Positions 33,476 to 33,952 of a DNA stretch of 33,952 nucleotides are shown in pieces (the first letter of the stretch is position 1; every line of letters starts with the position of its first letter). This DNA is from Ignavibacteriales bacterium (lineage in GTDB: Bacteria; Bacteroidota; Ignavibacteria; Ignavibacteriales; Melioribacteraceae). The notes beneath the pieces are model-generated. The model was not told where the DNA came from. It saw nothing but the letters and a program-made list of their open reading frames with translations, and searched no databases. Both the position numbers and the translations under genes were made by a program. Where the stretch lies: assembly GCA_003599395.1 (NCBI GenBank), contig QZJX01000044.1, positions 1-33,952 of the forward strand, read 5' to 3'.

Positions 33476-33952
33476 TTAATTATCATTGCCCAATAATATT
33501 TCTATCTTGGGCTTGCCCTTTAATCCTGATTTCTCTGCTTCTTTAACTAAATTTTCTGCTATTGAAAGAATTGATTTTGCATTTTCGGAATCAGGTGTAT
33601 CGTAAACAATAGGTTTCCCTTTGTCTCCGCCCTCTCTAATTCTCGGATCAATTGGGATACCACCGAGAAAGTTTACATTAAAATCTTCAGCAAATTTTTG
33701 TCCACCACCGGTTCCAAATATATCATATTTAGTACCGGTATCCGGTGCAATAAAATAGCTCATATTCTCAATTATTCCAAACACCGGCACATTGACCCGT
33801 TCAAACATTTTTAGCCCTTTACGTGCGTCAATCAGTGATACCTCCTGAGGTGTAGTAACAATTACCGAACCGGAGAGAGGAATGGTCTGCACAAGAGTTA
33901 ATTGAATATCACCTGTGCCTGGAGGTAAATCGAAAACAAGATAATCAAGCTC
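33476..33952 (-). CDS. mrp: Mrp/ApbC-type iron-sulfur carrier ATPase, 3' part only
   Basis: The frame runs off the right edge; the 158 residues visible start at ELDYLVFDLPPGTGDIQLTLVQ, the Walker B region of the Mrp/NBP35 P-loop ATPases. The GTG at 33892 is internal, not a start. Next come VTTPQEVSLIDARKGLKMFE, the VPVFGIIENMSYF strand and GGIPIDPRIREGGDKGKPIV. The CxxC that commonly follows ENMS in Mrp (as in ENMS-x-x-x-C-x-x-C) is absent: the protein reads YFIAPDTGTKYDIFG instead. Such a Cys-less variant occurs in Bacteroidetes-like lineages. Fe-S loading and transfer are expected, coupled to the NifU-like gene downstream. Confidence 0.92.
   Translation of the reverse strand, partial: ELDYLVFDLPPGTGDIQLTLVQTIPLSGSVIVTTPQEVSLIDARKGLKMFERVNVPVFGIIENMSYFIAPDTGTKYDIFGTGGGQKFAEDFNVNFLGGIPIDPRIREGGDKGKPIVYDTPDSENAKSILSIAENLVKEAEKSGLKGKPKIEILLGNDN

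Noticed and set aside
1-33952. tRNA, rRNA, CRISPR array, transposase, integrase or toxin-antitoxin pair
   Set aside because: Looked for on both strands; no cloverleaf, regular repeat-spacer series, or mobile-element protein was recognised.

Overview
The window is AT-rich and looks like a chromosomal segment of a Gram-negative bacterium of the Bacteroidetes/Chlorobi/Ignavibacteria superphylum. The best fit by protein style is Ignavibacteria (Ignavibacterium/Melioribacter-like). This is an inference from three things: lipid A genes (lpxB, lpxK) in a low-GC genome, Bacteroidetes-type promoters (TTG-N20-TAnnTTTG, with one perfect copy upstream of 32332), and the individual protein sequences. No tRNA, rRNA, CRISPR array, insertion sequence or phage gene was seen.

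Right-pointing block, 1-9537: a surface-polysaccharide cluster. It starts with the 3' part of a Wzy/WaaL-type polymerase or ligase and a small secreted H-type lectin-domain protein with its own strong ribosome binding site and terminator. A tightly packed run follows: a KpsS-like capsule transferase, a Wzx-type flippase, two GT4 glycosyltransferases, a WcaJ-type initiating phosphoglycosyltransferase and a WaaE-like GT2. NAD kinase and a secreted single-cysteine thioredoxin-fold protein close the run. Several genes use GTG or TTG starts and touch or overlap their neighbours. A bidirectional terminator at 9536-9566 separates this block from the convergent left-pointing block.

Left-pointing block, 33952 down to 9587: read in transcription order, it begins with mrp (cut by the window edge), a NifU-like scaffold and tpiA, closed by a strong terminator. 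A consensus promoter then drives a membrane protein with a GH2-like fold that has lost a catalytic glutamate, followed closely by smc. Next is a coupled envelope/lipid A run: HAD phosphatase, isoprenylcysteine-methyltransferase-like protein, lpxB, DUF374 acyltransferase, lpxK. Pyruvate phosphate dikinase, queA, ispD, plsY, gpsA and recG follow.

The last operon (13340 to 9587) is the most interesting part: two divergent D-Ala-D-Ala-ligase-like ATP-grasp enzymes, a GNAT acetyltransferase and a KamA-type 2,3-aminomutase, coupled head to tail. I know of no characterised pathway with this composition. By analogy with N-acetyl-beta-lysine (KamA plus acetyltransferase) and N-acetylglutaminylglutamine amide (GNAT plus ATP-grasp), it could make an acetylated beta-amino-acid dipeptide, perhaps an osmolyte. 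That role is inference only.
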